From JAAXGI01 sp965206975 (lineage in GTDB: Bacteria; Gemmatimonadota; Gemmatimonadetes; Longimicrobiales; Gaopeijiaceae), in contig OZ242253.1 in the NCBI GenBank assembly GCA_965206975.1, forward strand, positions 1,736,001-1,800,000: a stretch of DNA of 64,000 nucleotides. The letters are read 5' to 3'. Every line of letters starts with the position of its first letter. Position 1 is the first letter of the stretch. The notes below the pieces were generated by a model that was not told the DNA's origin, made no database searches, and was given only the letters and a program-made list of their open reading frames with translations. Shown one piece after another: positions 24,948 to 34,600 of this stretch. Made by a program: the position numbers and the translations under genes.

Positions 24948-25750
24948 GGGGGCGGAGGCGGAGCCGCCGCCGGGCGACGCGCGGGCGCTCCACCCGGAAG
25001 CGGCGGGCCCGCTCCAGGGGGCGCGGCGGCGGGGTGCTCCGCCTCCTGCTCCTCCTCGCACTTGCATCGGGCGCCGGCTACCTCTACGCGACCCAGGTGG
25101 TCTTCCCCGTCGAGCGCTCGTCCGGGGGAGCGTTCCGCACGGTGCCGGATCTCCGGGGCATGGGTGAGGAGGACGCGCGGGAGCTCCTCGCGAGCGAGGG
25201 GTTGCAGGCGGGCGCGGTCGATTCTATCAGTCATCCGGAGACGCCACCGGGGAGGCTCCTCGGGCAGTCGCCGCTCCCGGGGCAGCTCGCGCTTTCCGGG
25301 GCCGCGATTGCGCTCACTTTCAGCCTGGGGCCGGAGCGGCGGCCCGTGCCGGACGTGACGGAACTCCGCGTGGTGCAGGCGATGGCGCTCCTCGAGGCGA
25401 GCGGCTTCGAGGTCACGCTCGACTCGATCGAGTCCGAGGTCACGCAGGGGCGGGTCGCATCGATCTTCCCGGAGGGCGGGGTGATGCTCCCCCTCCCGGC
25501 GCGCGTCCTCATCTCCGTGAGCCTCGGCCCCCCGCTCATCGCAATGCCGGCGCTCGTCGGGCTCGCCGAGGAGGAGGCCCTCCTCCTCCTGGACTCGCTC
25601 GGCCTCGCGGTGGGGGAGGTGGCGACGCGGTTTCGTTTCGGCTTCAACCAGGGGGAGGTGCTCGAGCACTTCCCGCCGCCGGACTCCCTGGTGGCCGAGG
25701 GGACGGAGGTGAGGCTCGTGATCGGCCGAAGGGGGTTTTTCCCCGAATGA
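24944..25750 (+). CDS. Membrane-anchored protein with three PASTA domains, no kinase domain
   Basis: A 268-residue protein. About 30 very basic residues (arginine runs) face the cytoplasm, one membrane helix follows (about 31-50), then three PASTA domains outside: VPDLRGMGEEDARELLASEG, VPDVTELRVVQAMALLEASG and MPALVGLAEEEALLLLDSLG. PASTA domains bind peptidoglycan or lipid II stem peptides and usually sit on Ser/Thr kinases or PBPs; here there is neither. It overlaps rsmB by 4 bases. It may be a wall-sensing or septum-targeting protein. Confidence 0.87.
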   Translation: MRGRRRSRRRATRGRSTRKRRARSRGRGGGVLRLLLLLALASGAGYLYATQVVFPVERSSGGAFRTVPDLRGMGEEDARELLASEGLQAGAVDSISHPETPPGRLLGQSPLPGQLALSGAAIALTFSLGPERRPVPDVTELRVVQAMALLEASGFEVTLDSIESEVTQGRVASIFPEGGVMLPLPARVLISVSLGPPLIAMPALVGLAEEEALLLLDSLGLAVGEVATRFRFGFNQGEVLEHFPPPDSLVAEGTEVRLVIGRRGFFPE

Positions 25751-25769
25751 GGAGGATGCCGGACCCATC

Positions 25770-26339
25770 ATGAAGAAGAAAGCGTCGAACTACCCGTACC
25801 TCCTCGCCGGGCTCGGGGCGTTCGCCCTCATCGCCGGGGCATGGCTCGGCCGGGACTGGATCGAGGAGCAGTCCGTCCGCCCGGGGACGCAGGCCCCCGA
25901 CTTTCAGGCGATGGGGATGGACGGGGCGCCCCGTTCGCTCGCCGACTACGAGGGCCAGGTCGTGCTCATCAACATCTGGGCGACGTGGTGCGCGCCGTGC
26001 CGGGTCGAGATGCCTTCGATGGAGCGGCTATACCGGGAGATGGCGGGCGAGGACTTCGAGATCGTGGCGGTGAGCGTCGATGCCCCGATCGGGGAGATGG
26101 ACGCGGTGGGGAACCCCGGCGGCGACGTGGCAGCCTTCGCCGACTCCCTCTCCCTCACCTTCCCGATCCTCCGCGACCCGGAGGGCCGGATCCAGCGGAT
26201 CTATCAGACGACCGGCGTCCCCGAGTCGTTCGTCGTGGGGAGGGACGGAGTGATCTACCGGAAGCTGATCGGCCCCACGGAATGGGACCGGTCGGAATAC
26301 CTCGACTTCTTCCGGCGCCTCCTCGGCGAAGGGGCGTGA
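25770..26339 (+). CDS. TlpA/ResA-type thioredoxin-like protein
   Basis: A 189-residue membrane-anchored disulfide reductase facing the periplasm. A signal anchor (about 9-26) is followed by an AhpC/TSA-Redoxin domain with APDFQAMGMDGA, the active site ATWCAPCRVEMPS (Cys74, Cys77) and the cis-proline loop TTGVPESFVV. Such proteins reduce apocytochrome c or other exported proteins. No cytochrome maturation genes are adjacent. A GAGGATG-like ribosome site precedes the ATG. Confidence 0.9.
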   Translation: MKKKASNYPYLLAGLGAFALIAGAWLGRDWIEEQSVRPGTQAPDFQAMGMDGAPRSLADYEGQVVLINIWATWCAPCRVEMPSMERLYREMAGEDFEIVAVSVDAPIGEMDAVGNPGGDVAAFADSLSLTFPILRDPEGRIQRIYQTTGVPESFVVGRDGVIYRKLIGPTEWDRSEYLDFFRRLLGEGA

Positions 26340-26343
26340 GGAG

Positions 26344-27324
26344 GTGGCCTCCCTCTCCGGACTCTTCTCCCGCAACTGGTTCCTCAAGCTCTCCGCCTTC
26401 GTCGTAGCGCTCCTCCTCTGGATCGCGGTGCGGGCGGAGGCCCCGAGCCGCCAGGAGCTCCTCGGGATCCCGGTGGAGGTGGAGCTCGCCGACCCCGAGT
26501 GGGTGGTCGTGGGCGAGCCGACTCCGGCCACCGTGAGCGTCCTCATGAGCGGGCCCTCGAGCGAGCTCCTCGGGATCACGGTCGACCGGCCCACCCTCGT
26601 CATCCCGATCGATCAGGTTACGGCTCCGGACACGACGGTTCCGCTCCGGAGCGCGTGGGTCCGCTTCGGCGAGCGCCCCGGGGTCGTCATCGAGGGGATC
26701 GAGCCCCCCTCCGTCGCCCTCTCGCTCGAGCCGGTCCAGGGGGTGATCCTCCCCGTGGCCCCTCGGGTGCGGGGAGAGCTCCCCGCCGGGTGGGCTCTCG
26801 CCGGGACCCCGCAGCTCTTCCCGGAGGGCGTTCGCGTCTCGGGACCGGAGAGTCGGCTCGCGGAGCTTGACTCGGCTCGCCTCCTCCCGTTCGACCTCGC
26901 CGGCGTCACTGCGCCGGGGCGAATCTCGGTCCCCGTGGATACCGCGAGCCTCGAGGGGCTCCGCGTCCGTCCCGCGGCCGTGGACCTCGAACTCCTCCTC
27001 GAGGAGCCGGTCGAGCGGGTGATGAGCGGGATCCCGATGGTCTTCCCCCCCGGGGTGGCGGACGGGGGCGAGCCCCCCGCCCCCCGCCTTGAGCTCCGCC
27101 CGAGGACGGCCTCTGTCATCGTGCGGGGCGCCCGCTCCCTCGTGGACCGGACGGATCCGACGCGATTCGAGATCGTCGTCCGGATCGAGCCGGGGGAGCT
27201 TCCCCCGCCGGGTGCTGAGGCGGAGTTCCCCGTCGCCGTCGAGGGGCTGCCCCCGCTCGTGAGCGGCGAGGCGCAGCAGGCCGTCGTCACGGTCCGGAAC
27301 CTCGGGGCGGGGAGCGGGCCGTGA
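26344..27324 (+). CDS. YbbR-like domain protein
   Basis: A 326-residue protein with a signal anchor (NWFLKLSAFVVALLLWIAV, about 11-29), the typical YbbR start, then three to four YbbR repeats of extracytoplasmic beta strands. YbbR proteins (CdaR in Firmicutes) regulate diadenylate cyclase or act in wall synthesis, often beside cdaA and glmM; neither is in the window. The GTG start follows the thioredoxin stop by 4 bases and tsaD overlaps its end by 4 bases. Confidence 0.85.
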   Translation: MASLSGLFSRNWFLKLSAFVVALLLWIAVRAEAPSRQELLGIPVEVELADPEWVVVGEPTPATVSVLMSGPSSELLGITVDRPTLVIPIDQVTAPDTTVPLRSAWVRFGERPGVVIEGIEPPSVALSLEPVQGVILPVAPRVRGELPAGWALAGTPQLFPEGVRVSGPESRLAELDSARLLPFDLAGVTAPGRISVPVDTASLEGLRVRPAAVDLELLLEEPVERVMSGIPMVFPPGVADGGEPPAPRLELRPRTASVIVRGARSLVDRTDPTRFEIVVRIEPGELPPPGAEAEFPVAVEGLPPLVSGEAQQAVVTVRNLGAGSGP

Positions 27325-28373
27325 GGGAAAAGCTCGTCCTCGGGATCGAGAGCTCGTGCGACGAGACCTCCGCTGCAGTCCTCCTCGGGGAAAGGGAGAT
27401 CCTCGGACACGTGATCCTCTCGCAGGACGTCCATCAGGTGTACGGAGGCGTCGTCCCGGAGCTCGCGGCGAGGGCGCACCTCAGCGTGATCGACGACGTG
27501 GTGAACGAGGCGCTCAGTCAGGCGGGCGTCCCCCTTTCCGGGGTGGACGCGATCGGCGTCACCGTGGGCCCCGGGCTGATCGGGGCGCTCCTCGTGGGCG
27601 TCTCTTGGGCGAAGGGGGCCGCCTTCGCCCTCGGCCGCCCCGTCGTGCCGGTGCACCACATGGAGGCGCACCTTTTCGCCCCCGTCATCGAGGATCCGGC
27701 CGCGACGCCCCCCTTCATCGGCCTCCTCGTGTCGGGCGGCCACACCCTCCTCCTCCACGCGGTCGAGTGGGGTCGCTACCGCCTCCTCGGGGAGACGCGG
27801 GACGATGCGGCCGGAGAGGCCTTCGACAAAGTCGCGAAGCTCCTCGGCCTCCCGTACCCGGGCGGCCCCGCGATCGAGGCGCTCGCGAGGGAGGGGAACG
27901 GATCGAGGTACGGCTTCCCGCGCCCGATGCTGAGAGGGGGGGTGGCTCCGGGGGACGCCGGCTACCTGGACTTCTCCTTCTCCGGGCTGAAGACGGCCGT
28001 CGCAGGAGCGGTGCGCGCGCTCCGGGAGGAGGGCCGGCTCGAGGCGGAGCGCGCCCACCTCGCCGCATCCTTTCAGGAGGCTGCCGTGGAGACGCTGGTC
28101 GAGAAGACGGTGCGGGCCGTCGAGGCAGCGGGGGAGCGGCGCGTCCTCCTCGGCGGCGGCGTCTCTGCGAACGGGTACCTGAAGGAGAGGATGCGGGCGC
28201 GCCTCGGCGCCGGGGGCGAGCTCTTCCACTCCACCCCCCGCCTCGCTGCGGACAACGGGCTGATGGTCGCCCGCTGCGCAGCCTTCCGCCTCGGGCGGGG
28301 CGAGGTCGCCGGGCCCGAGATGAGTGCGCTCGCCTCCATGCCATTCCCCGGGCTCGTCGAGGCCGAGGCGTAG
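27321..28373 (+). CDS. tsaD: tRNA N6-adenosine threonylcarbamoyltransferase TsaD
   Basis: A 350-residue ASKHA-fold enzyme that puts threonylcarbamoyl on A37 of ANN-decoding tRNAs. GIESSCDETS at residues 8-17, PGLIGALLVG, the metal histidines in HHMEAH (His113, His117), LVSGGHT, and LLGGGVSANGYLK with the C-terminal DNGLMVA are all present. The GTG start overlaps ybbR. TsaB, TsaC and TsaE are not here. Confidence 0.96.
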   Translation: MREKLVLGIESSCDETSAAVLLGEREILGHVILSQDVHQVYGGVVPELAARAHLSVIDDVVNEALSQAGVPLSGVDAIGVTVGPGLIGALLVGVSWAKGAAFALGRPVVPVHHMEAHLFAPVIEDPAATPPFIGLLVSGGHTLLLHAVEWGRYRLLGETRDDAAGEAFDKVAKLLGLPYPGGPAIEALAREGNGSRYGFPRPMLRGGVAPGDAGYLDFSFSGLKTAVAGAVRALREEGRLEAERAHLAASFQEAAVETLVEKTVRAVEAAGERRVLLGGGVSANGYLKERMRARLGAGGELFHSTPRLAADNGLMVARCAAFRLGRGEVAGPEMSALASMPFPGLVEAEA

Positions 28374-28383
28374 CCACCCGAAG

Positions 28384-29304
28384 ATGCTCGCCATCGTCCA
28401 CGGATCCGATCTCCACTTCGGACGGTTCCACGACGGGGAGGCCGCCGAGGCCTTCCTCCGTGCGGTCGAGGTGGCCGCGCCCGGGCTCATCGTTCTCTCC
28501 GGGGACCTGACGCAACGGGCGAAGATCCGGGAGTACGAGGCGGCCCGCGCGTACCTAAAGCGCCTCCCGGGGGTACCGACCGTACTCACGCCAGGCAACC
28601 ACGACGTGCCGCTCTACCGGATACTCGAGCGCTGGGGGGCACCGTATCGGAACTACAGGCGCTACATCCAGGCGGAGCTCGACTCGGTAACCCGGGTCCC
28701 CGGGGCGACGGTCGTCGCCCTGAACTCGACCGCGCCGTGGCGCGCGATCGTGAACGGCCGGATCCGCCCCGGGCAGATCGAATTCGCGAGGCGGAGCTTC
28801 GAGGCGGCGCCCCCGGGCGATTTCCGGATCCTGGTCATGCACCACCACCTCGCCTCCGCCCCGGACTACGAGCGGGACCGGCCCTTGCCCCGCGCCCCGG
28901 AGATCCTCGTGGCCCTCGAGGGGATGGGGGTCGATCTCGTCCTCGGCGGCCATCTCCACCGCGCGTACGTGGCAAGCGCCCGGGACGCCTCGCCGAGGGG
29001 GGGGGCGGGTCCCGGGATGCTCATCGTCCAGTGCGGCACCACGACGTCGAGGCGCGGGCGGGCGAGGGAGAGGGGAGAGAACTCCTTCAACCTGATCCGG
29101 GTCGGCCGGGAGTCGCTCGAGGTCACCCGCTACCTCCACTTCCGGGAGGAGGGAGCCTTCGCCCCCGTGAGCCGGCATGCCTTCCCGCATTCTCCGAGAC
29201 GCGTGCTATCCGCCGGGAGCCGGGCCGCGGCCGCACTCCCCGGGGCCGATGCCCGTCCGTTGCCCCCCTCCTCGCCCCGCGCCGCCGGAGAGGCGCTCGA
29301 GTGA
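28384..29304 (+). CDS. Calcineurin-like metallophosphoesterase
   Basis: A protein of about 306 residues of the 3',5'-cyclic-nucleotide-phosphodiesterase-like group. The five metal motifs are in order: GSDLHFG (D-x-H), VLSGDLTQ (GD), TPGNHDVPLY (GNHD), VMHHHL and GGHLHR (GHxH). The ATG was chosen because the first strand (AIVHGSDLH) begins right after it. It could act on cyclic nucleotides or other phosphodiesters; the substrate is unknown. It overlaps the outer-membrane gene by 4 bases. Confidence 0.88.
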   Translation: MLAIVHGSDLHFGRFHDGEAAEAFLRAVEVAAPGLIVLSGDLTQRAKIREYEAARAYLKRLPGVPTVLTPGNHDVPLYRILERWGAPYRNYRRYIQAELDSVTRVPGATVVALNSTAPWRAIVNGRIRPGQIEFARRSFEAAPPGDFRILVMHHHLASAPDYERDRPLPRAPEILVALEGMGVDLVLGGHLHRAYVASARDASPRGGAGPGMLIVQCGTTTSRRGRARERGENSFNLIRVGRESLEVTRYLHFREEGAFAPVSRHAFPHSPRRVLSAGSRAAAALPGADARPLPPSSPRAAGEALE

Positions 29305-31631
29305 GCGCGGTCGGACGCCCCCCCCGCGCCCGCCCGCGGGGCGTCGGGCGGAGGCTCCTCCTCCTCCCGGGGCTCGCAGCTCTCGCCTCCCTCTCCCTCC
29401 CGTTCCTCGCCGGCCCCGGCCCGGCCTTCGCGCTTCGGGCGCTCCAGGGGGCGGAGCGGCCCGAGGTGACGAGCCTCACCTTCCGGGGCAACGGGAGCTT
29501 CTCCCGGAGCGAGCTCGCGGCCTCGATCCTGACGCGGCAGACGGAGTGCCGCTCCTTCCTCCTTCGCCCCTTCTGCTGGGCGGGCGCCGGGTTTGCGACC
29601 GATCAGAGCTATCTGAGCCCCGCGATGCTTCGGGACGACTTCATCCGCCTCCACCTCTTCTACCGGCAGCGGGGCTACCGCGCGGTCGAGGTGGATACCC
29701 TCGTGACGCGGAGCTTGGAAGGCACCGCGACCGTCCACTTCGAGCTGGAGGAGGGGGAGCCGCACCGGATTATCTCCTTCTCCCTCCGGGGTGCGGAGGG
29801 GCTCGCGGAGCCCCCGCTCGGGGAGGATCTCCCCCTCGAGGAGGGAGACCCCCTCGATCTCGTCGCGCTCGAGATGGTCCGCGACACCCTCACCCGCCGC
29901 CTCCAGAACCGCGGGTACGCGCACGCCCAGGTGCTTCGGAGCATCTTCATTCCTGCCGGCACCCTCGAGGCTGAGGTCGAGTTCGACGTCTTCCCCGGGC
30001 CGGTCAGCAGCTTCGGGGCGATCGACGTCGTCGGAAACGAGGAGGTCGAGGACGGGGTGATCCTCCGGATGCTCCCCTTTGGGGAGGGGGGGCTCTACCG
30101 CCGGGACCTCCTCTTCGACGCGCAGCGGAACATCTACAATCTGGAGATCTTCCTCGACGCCGCGATCAGCGAGGACCTCGCGAACGAGCCCGACAGCGTC
30201 GTGCCCCTCCTCGTGCAGGTGAACGAGGCGAACCGCCGCCGGGTCCGCGTGGGCGGGGGCTGGAACCGGGAGGACTGCCTGAACGCGGAGGCGAGCTGGT
30301 CGAACCGGAACTACTTCGGCGGTGCGAGGGAGCTCGTCCTCCGGGGCCAGCTCTCGAACCTCCTCGCCGGCTCCCTCGAGGATTCCCTCTGCCGGGGCGT
30401 GGGGCGGGGCGTCTACGGGGACCTCGACTGGGTCGTCTCCGCCGACTTCAACCAGCCCTTCATCCTCACCCCGAGAAACTCCCTCTCGGCCTCCGTCTAC
30501 GCCGAGAGGCAGAGCCTCCAGAACGTCTTCGTCCGGGAGGCGTTCGGGGTGAATCTCGCACTCACCCGCCTCGTCGGGCGGGAGACACCGCTCACCCTCT
30601 CCCTCGAACCCCAGCTCGCGCGCCTCGACGCCGCGGAGGTCTTCTTCTGCGCGAGCTTCTTCGTCTGCGACCCCTTCGACATCGACCTCCTCCAGGCCTC
30701 GAACCTCATCGTTCCCTTCGGGCTCTCGCTCCTCCGCGACCGGACGGGCCAGCTCCTTTCCCCCACGAGTGGGTACCGCGTCCTCCTCGATCTTGAGTCC
30801 GCCCCGGAGTGGGCCGGCTCGGACTTCACCTACGACCGCATCGTCGCCGACGTCTCCGCCTACCTCGGGGTCGGGCGCGAGCTCGTGGTGGCGGCCCGCC
30901 TGAGGGCCGGATGGCTCGAGGCGGGGCCCTTCCGCGGGCTCTCCGGCGCGCCCGCCTCGCCGGAGCGGCGGATCGCGCACCCGGAGATGCGCTTCTACGC
31001 CGGCGGATCCAACTCCGTGCGTGGCTATGCGCAAAACGAGCTCGGCGCGCGCGTCGTCTCTGTGCCGGTCGCGCGCCTCCTCCTCCCGCAGCCAGAGGCC
31101 CCGGAGCCCGTGTGCGCACCCGAGGAGATCCTGGCGCTCACCTGCAGTGCAGACGGACTTGCCGAAACAAGGTTCCTCGCCCGTCCCACCGGGGGGACCC
31201 GCCTCGTCGAGGGGAGCCTCGAGCTCAGGATCCCCCTCTGGGGGAGCGTGCTCGGGGGCGCCGCCTTCCTCGACTTCGGGCGCGTCTGGGAGCCGGTCGG
31301 CGGGGCGGACCCGCCCGAGATCGAATACACGCCCGGGGTCGGTTTTCGCTACGATACCCCGATCGGTCCGGTCCGGGTCGACGTCGGCTACCGGGGGACA
31401 CCGGTCCGGGACGTTCCCGTCGTCACCTCCCAGATTCGCCCCTTCGATCCGGTCCGGGGCGACGCGGACGGGGACCGGATCGGCTCGGGCGGCCCGGAGA
31501 GTGAGGCGCTCGACTGGGTCGAGGCGGACGACCTGGCGCTCCTCCGGCCGAGTATTCGCTTCCGGGGCGGGAGCGGAGTCGCGTGGTGGCGCGGGCTGCA
31601 ACTCCACTTCTCCATCGGACAGGCCTTCTAG
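29301..31631 (+). CDS. BamA/TamA (Omp85) family outer membrane protein
   Basis: A protein of about 776 residues. A signal peptide (about 15-45) is followed by POTRA domains (VTSLTFRGNGSFSRSELAAS is POTRA 1; more follow to about residue 300) and a 16-strand Omp85 barrel. The barrel carries the L6 lock motif in YAGGSNSVRGYAQNELG and a terminal aromatic strand ending in Phe (HFSIGQAF). The next gene encodes TamB, so this is more likely TamA, which with TamB inserts certain outer-membrane proteins or moves lipids. The GTG start overlaps the preceding stop. Confidence 0.88.
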   Translation: MSAVGRPPRARPRGVGRRLLLLPGLAALASLSLPFLAGPGPAFALRALQGAERPEVTSLTFRGNGSFSRSELAASILTRQTECRSFLLRPFCWAGAGFATDQSYLSPAMLRDDFIRLHLFYRQRGYRAVEVDTLVTRSLEGTATVHFELEEGEPHRIISFSLRGAEGLAEPPLGEDLPLEEGDPLDLVALEMVRDTLTRRLQNRGYAHAQVLRSIFIPAGTLEAEVEFDVFPGPVSSFGAIDVVGNEEVEDGVILRMLPFGEGGLYRRDLLFDAQRNIYNLEIFLDAAISEDLANEPDSVVPLLVQVNEANRRRVRVGGGWNREDCLNAEASWSNRNYFGGARELVLRGQLSNLLAGSLEDSLCRGVGRGVYGDLDWVVSADFNQPFILTPRNSLSASVYAERQSLQNVFVREAFGVNLALTRLVGRETPLTLSLEPQLARLDAAEVFFCASFFVCDPFDIDLLQASNLIVPFGLSLLRDRTGQLLSPTSGYRVLLDLESAPEWAGSDFTYDRIVADVSAYLGVGRELVVAARLRAGWLEAGPFRGLSGAPASPERRIAHPEMRFYAGGSNSVRGYAQNELGARVVSVPVARLLLPQPEAPEPVCAPEEILALTCSADGLAETRFLARPTGGTRLVEGSLELRIPLWGSVLGGAAFLDFGRVWEPVGGADPPEIEYTPGVGFRYDTPIGPVRVDVGYRGTPVRDVPVVTSQIRPFDPVRGDADGDRIGSGGPESEALDWVEADDLALLRPSIRFRGGSGVAWWRGLQLHFSIGQAF

Positions 31632-31633
31632 CG

Positions 31634-34600
31634 GTGAGAGTCAGGGGCCGCATCCTTCTGGGGCTCGGAGCGCTCCTCCTCACCCTCCTCCTCGTGCAGG
31701 GCGCGCTCGCCCTCCTCCTCGTGCGGACGCGGCCCGGACACGAGTTCTTCCTCCGGACGGCGCTCTCCCGGGCTGAAGCCCTCCTCGACGGTGAGCTCAG
31801 CATCGAAGCCCTCACCTCGGGCGGACTCCTCCGGGGGTTCACCCTCCACGGGGTGAGGCTGACGGATCCGGAGGGGCGGCCCTTCGTCACTGCCGACTCG
31901 ATCCGGGTCCGCTACTCCCTCCCCGAGCTGATCCGCCGGAACGTTGTCCTCGTGCCCGCCGACATCTGGAACCCGAGCGTCGTCATCGAGTCGCTCCACG
32001 GGGCCGCCGGGTCGAACGTCGACCGGATCTTCCGGCTCCGGGGCGGGTCCGGCTCCGGGGAAGGTGCGGGTGGTCTTGCCCTCTCCCTTCGCCGCACGAG
32101 GGTGCACGGGGGCGAGCTCCTCCTCCGTCGCCCCGTCGAGGAGTGGCCCGAGGGGGGGCGCAGCCTCTACGAGCGCCTCGAGGGGCCCGGGGGCGGGGAG
32201 GGGGAGTACCGGCTGCTCCGCTTCCGCGGGATCGAGGCCCGGATCGGGGCGGCGGAGCTCCTCGGACCGGATTTCAGGGGGCAGTCCTTCGAGGTGGAGT
32301 CGCTCTCCGTCGTGGGCGAGATCCTCGAGGAGCCCTTCCTCGTCTCGGAGCTGACGGGCCGGATCCGGAGGGAGGGTTCCGGCCTCGACCTCGATCTCGA
32401 GCGGCTCTCGCTCGAGCGCACCGAGATGTCCCTCCTCGCCTCTCTCGACTGGGGGGATCCGGAGGGGTTCCGCGGGCGCTTCCAGGTCGAGGCCCCCGTC
32501 CTCGATCTCGAGGACTTCCGCTGGTTCGAGCCCAGGGTCCCGGCGGCGGCGGGGAGCCTGAACGGCGAGATTTCGGCCGAGGCGGGACGCCTCTCCCTCC
32601 GGGCTACCGAGCTCGACCTCCGCGCCGGGGGGAGCCGCGTCGCGGGCGAGTTCGCCCTCGACCTCGCGGAGGGCCCGGCGTTCATCGAGGCGGACCTTTC
32701 GCTCGAACCGCTCGAGCTCCGGGAGCTCGCTCCGTGGTTCGAGCTCCCGGCCGCCGCCCGAGGGAGCGTCACCGGGACGATCGAGGCGCGGGGCCCCCCG
32801 GAGGCGCTCGCGCTTCGGACGGAGGTGTCCTTCGAGGACGCGGAGGCGGGGATCCCCCCCTCCCCCGCCGTGATCGAGGGGACGGTTCGCGTCACGGACG
32901 GCCTTGAGGCCGGGAGTCTCGGGATCTCGCTCGAGCCCTTCCGCTACGAGGCGCTCCGGGCCCTCTTCCCGGCGCTCGATTGGGCGGGGGAGGGCCGCAT
33001 CCGGCTCGAGATCTCGGGCGACCGGGCGGGCGGGGTCGAGTTGAGCGGGGAGATCGAGCATGCCGCCGGGGGGCTCTCCCCATCGAGGGTCCTCCTCTCC
33101 GGGGCGGTCCGGCCGGTGGAGGGGGATGTGAGCCTGGATCTCGCCCTTCGTCTCGATCCCCTCCTCCTCGAGGGAGCGGCGCTCGCTGTCGGGCGGAGGC
33201 TCCCCCTTGCCGGGGAGCTCTCCGGCGACCTTCAGGCGACCGGACCCCTCTCCGATCTCGAACTTTCCGCCTCGCTCGAGACGCCCGGGGGCGCCCTCGA
33301 GGCCTCGACCCGCCTCGACCTTCGGGACCCCGGGCGCCGCTACCGCATCGAGGTCGCGGCCGAGGAGTTCCACCTCGACCGGATCGCCTCGGGGCTCCCG
33401 GATCCGACGCTCCTCTCGGGCTCGCTCCTCTTGGACGGGGCGGGACGCGAGCTCGGGACGCTCGAGGGCACCGGGGCGCTCACCCTCGCCGGGGGGCAGA
33501 TCGGATGGGCTCCGCTCGAGAGCCTCCGCTCGCGAGTCTCGGTGGGGGAGGGGCGGCTCCGCCTCGAGGAGCTCGAGGCACGCTCTCCCCTCCTCCGCCT
33601 CTCCGGCTCGGGCGAGCTCGCGCTGGCCGAGGGCGCACCCCCCGGACGCCTCGACCTGAGCTTCTCGGCCGACTCTCTCGGGGCGCTCGGCGCCGTCGTT
33701 CGGGGGGGGCAGGTCATCGCGGCCGATACCCTCACGGCGCTCGAGCTCGACGTCCTCCGTCTCGAGGGGGTCGATCCCGATACGCTCGGCGTGGTGGAGG
33801 AGGTCGCGCTCGCGGGGAGCGCACGGGGCGAGCTCCTCCTCCGGGGAAGGCTCGCGGAGCTTCGGGGCGAGGGATTTGCGGAGGTGAGAGGGGGCGTCGT
33901 CGGAGGGGCTGCCCTCGCGCGCTCGAGGGTGGATCTCACGGGCGAGTGGCGGGGCCGCGAGTCGTGGGAGGCGGATGCGGTCATCGAGCTGGACAGCCTC
34001 CGGCTCGGCGGAGGCTTCGAGGTGACGCGGGGGAGCGGGGGGGTGAGGGTCGATGCGGGGGGGGCGGGCGACTTCGTCTTCGAGGCGGAGGGTCCCGGGG
34101 AGCGGCGCTACGCGGCCGAGGGCGCGCTCGTGTGGGATGGCGCGGGGACCGAGCTCGCGCTCGGGACGCTCCGTCTCGCCTCCGGGGCGGAGAGGTGGGA
34201 GCTTGCGGCCCCCGCCCGGGTGCGCCTCGAGGACCCGGGGGGGCTCGCCGGGGGGCTCGAGATCGTGGGGCCGAGCGCCGTCGGTGCCGGGGAAGACGCG
34301 CCGCCGGCGCTCATCGCGGTGAGCGGACGCCTCGACCGGCGGGGGAGCTCCGATCTGGATCTCCGGCTCTCGGGGGTCGACCTGGAGCGCCTCGGGCGCC
34401 TCCTTCAGGTGGAGCGCCCGCCGCGCGGGGTCGCGGATCTCTCCGGACGGATTCGAGGCGCGGCCGAACGCCCCGCGATCGGGGGCGAGCTCGAGATCGC
34501 CGACTTCGTCTTCCGCGGGATCGCGCTCGCGAGCCTCTCCGGGCGGTTCCGCTACGAGGACCTCACCCTCGAGGGCGAGATCGACGCGGAGGCCGGGAGC

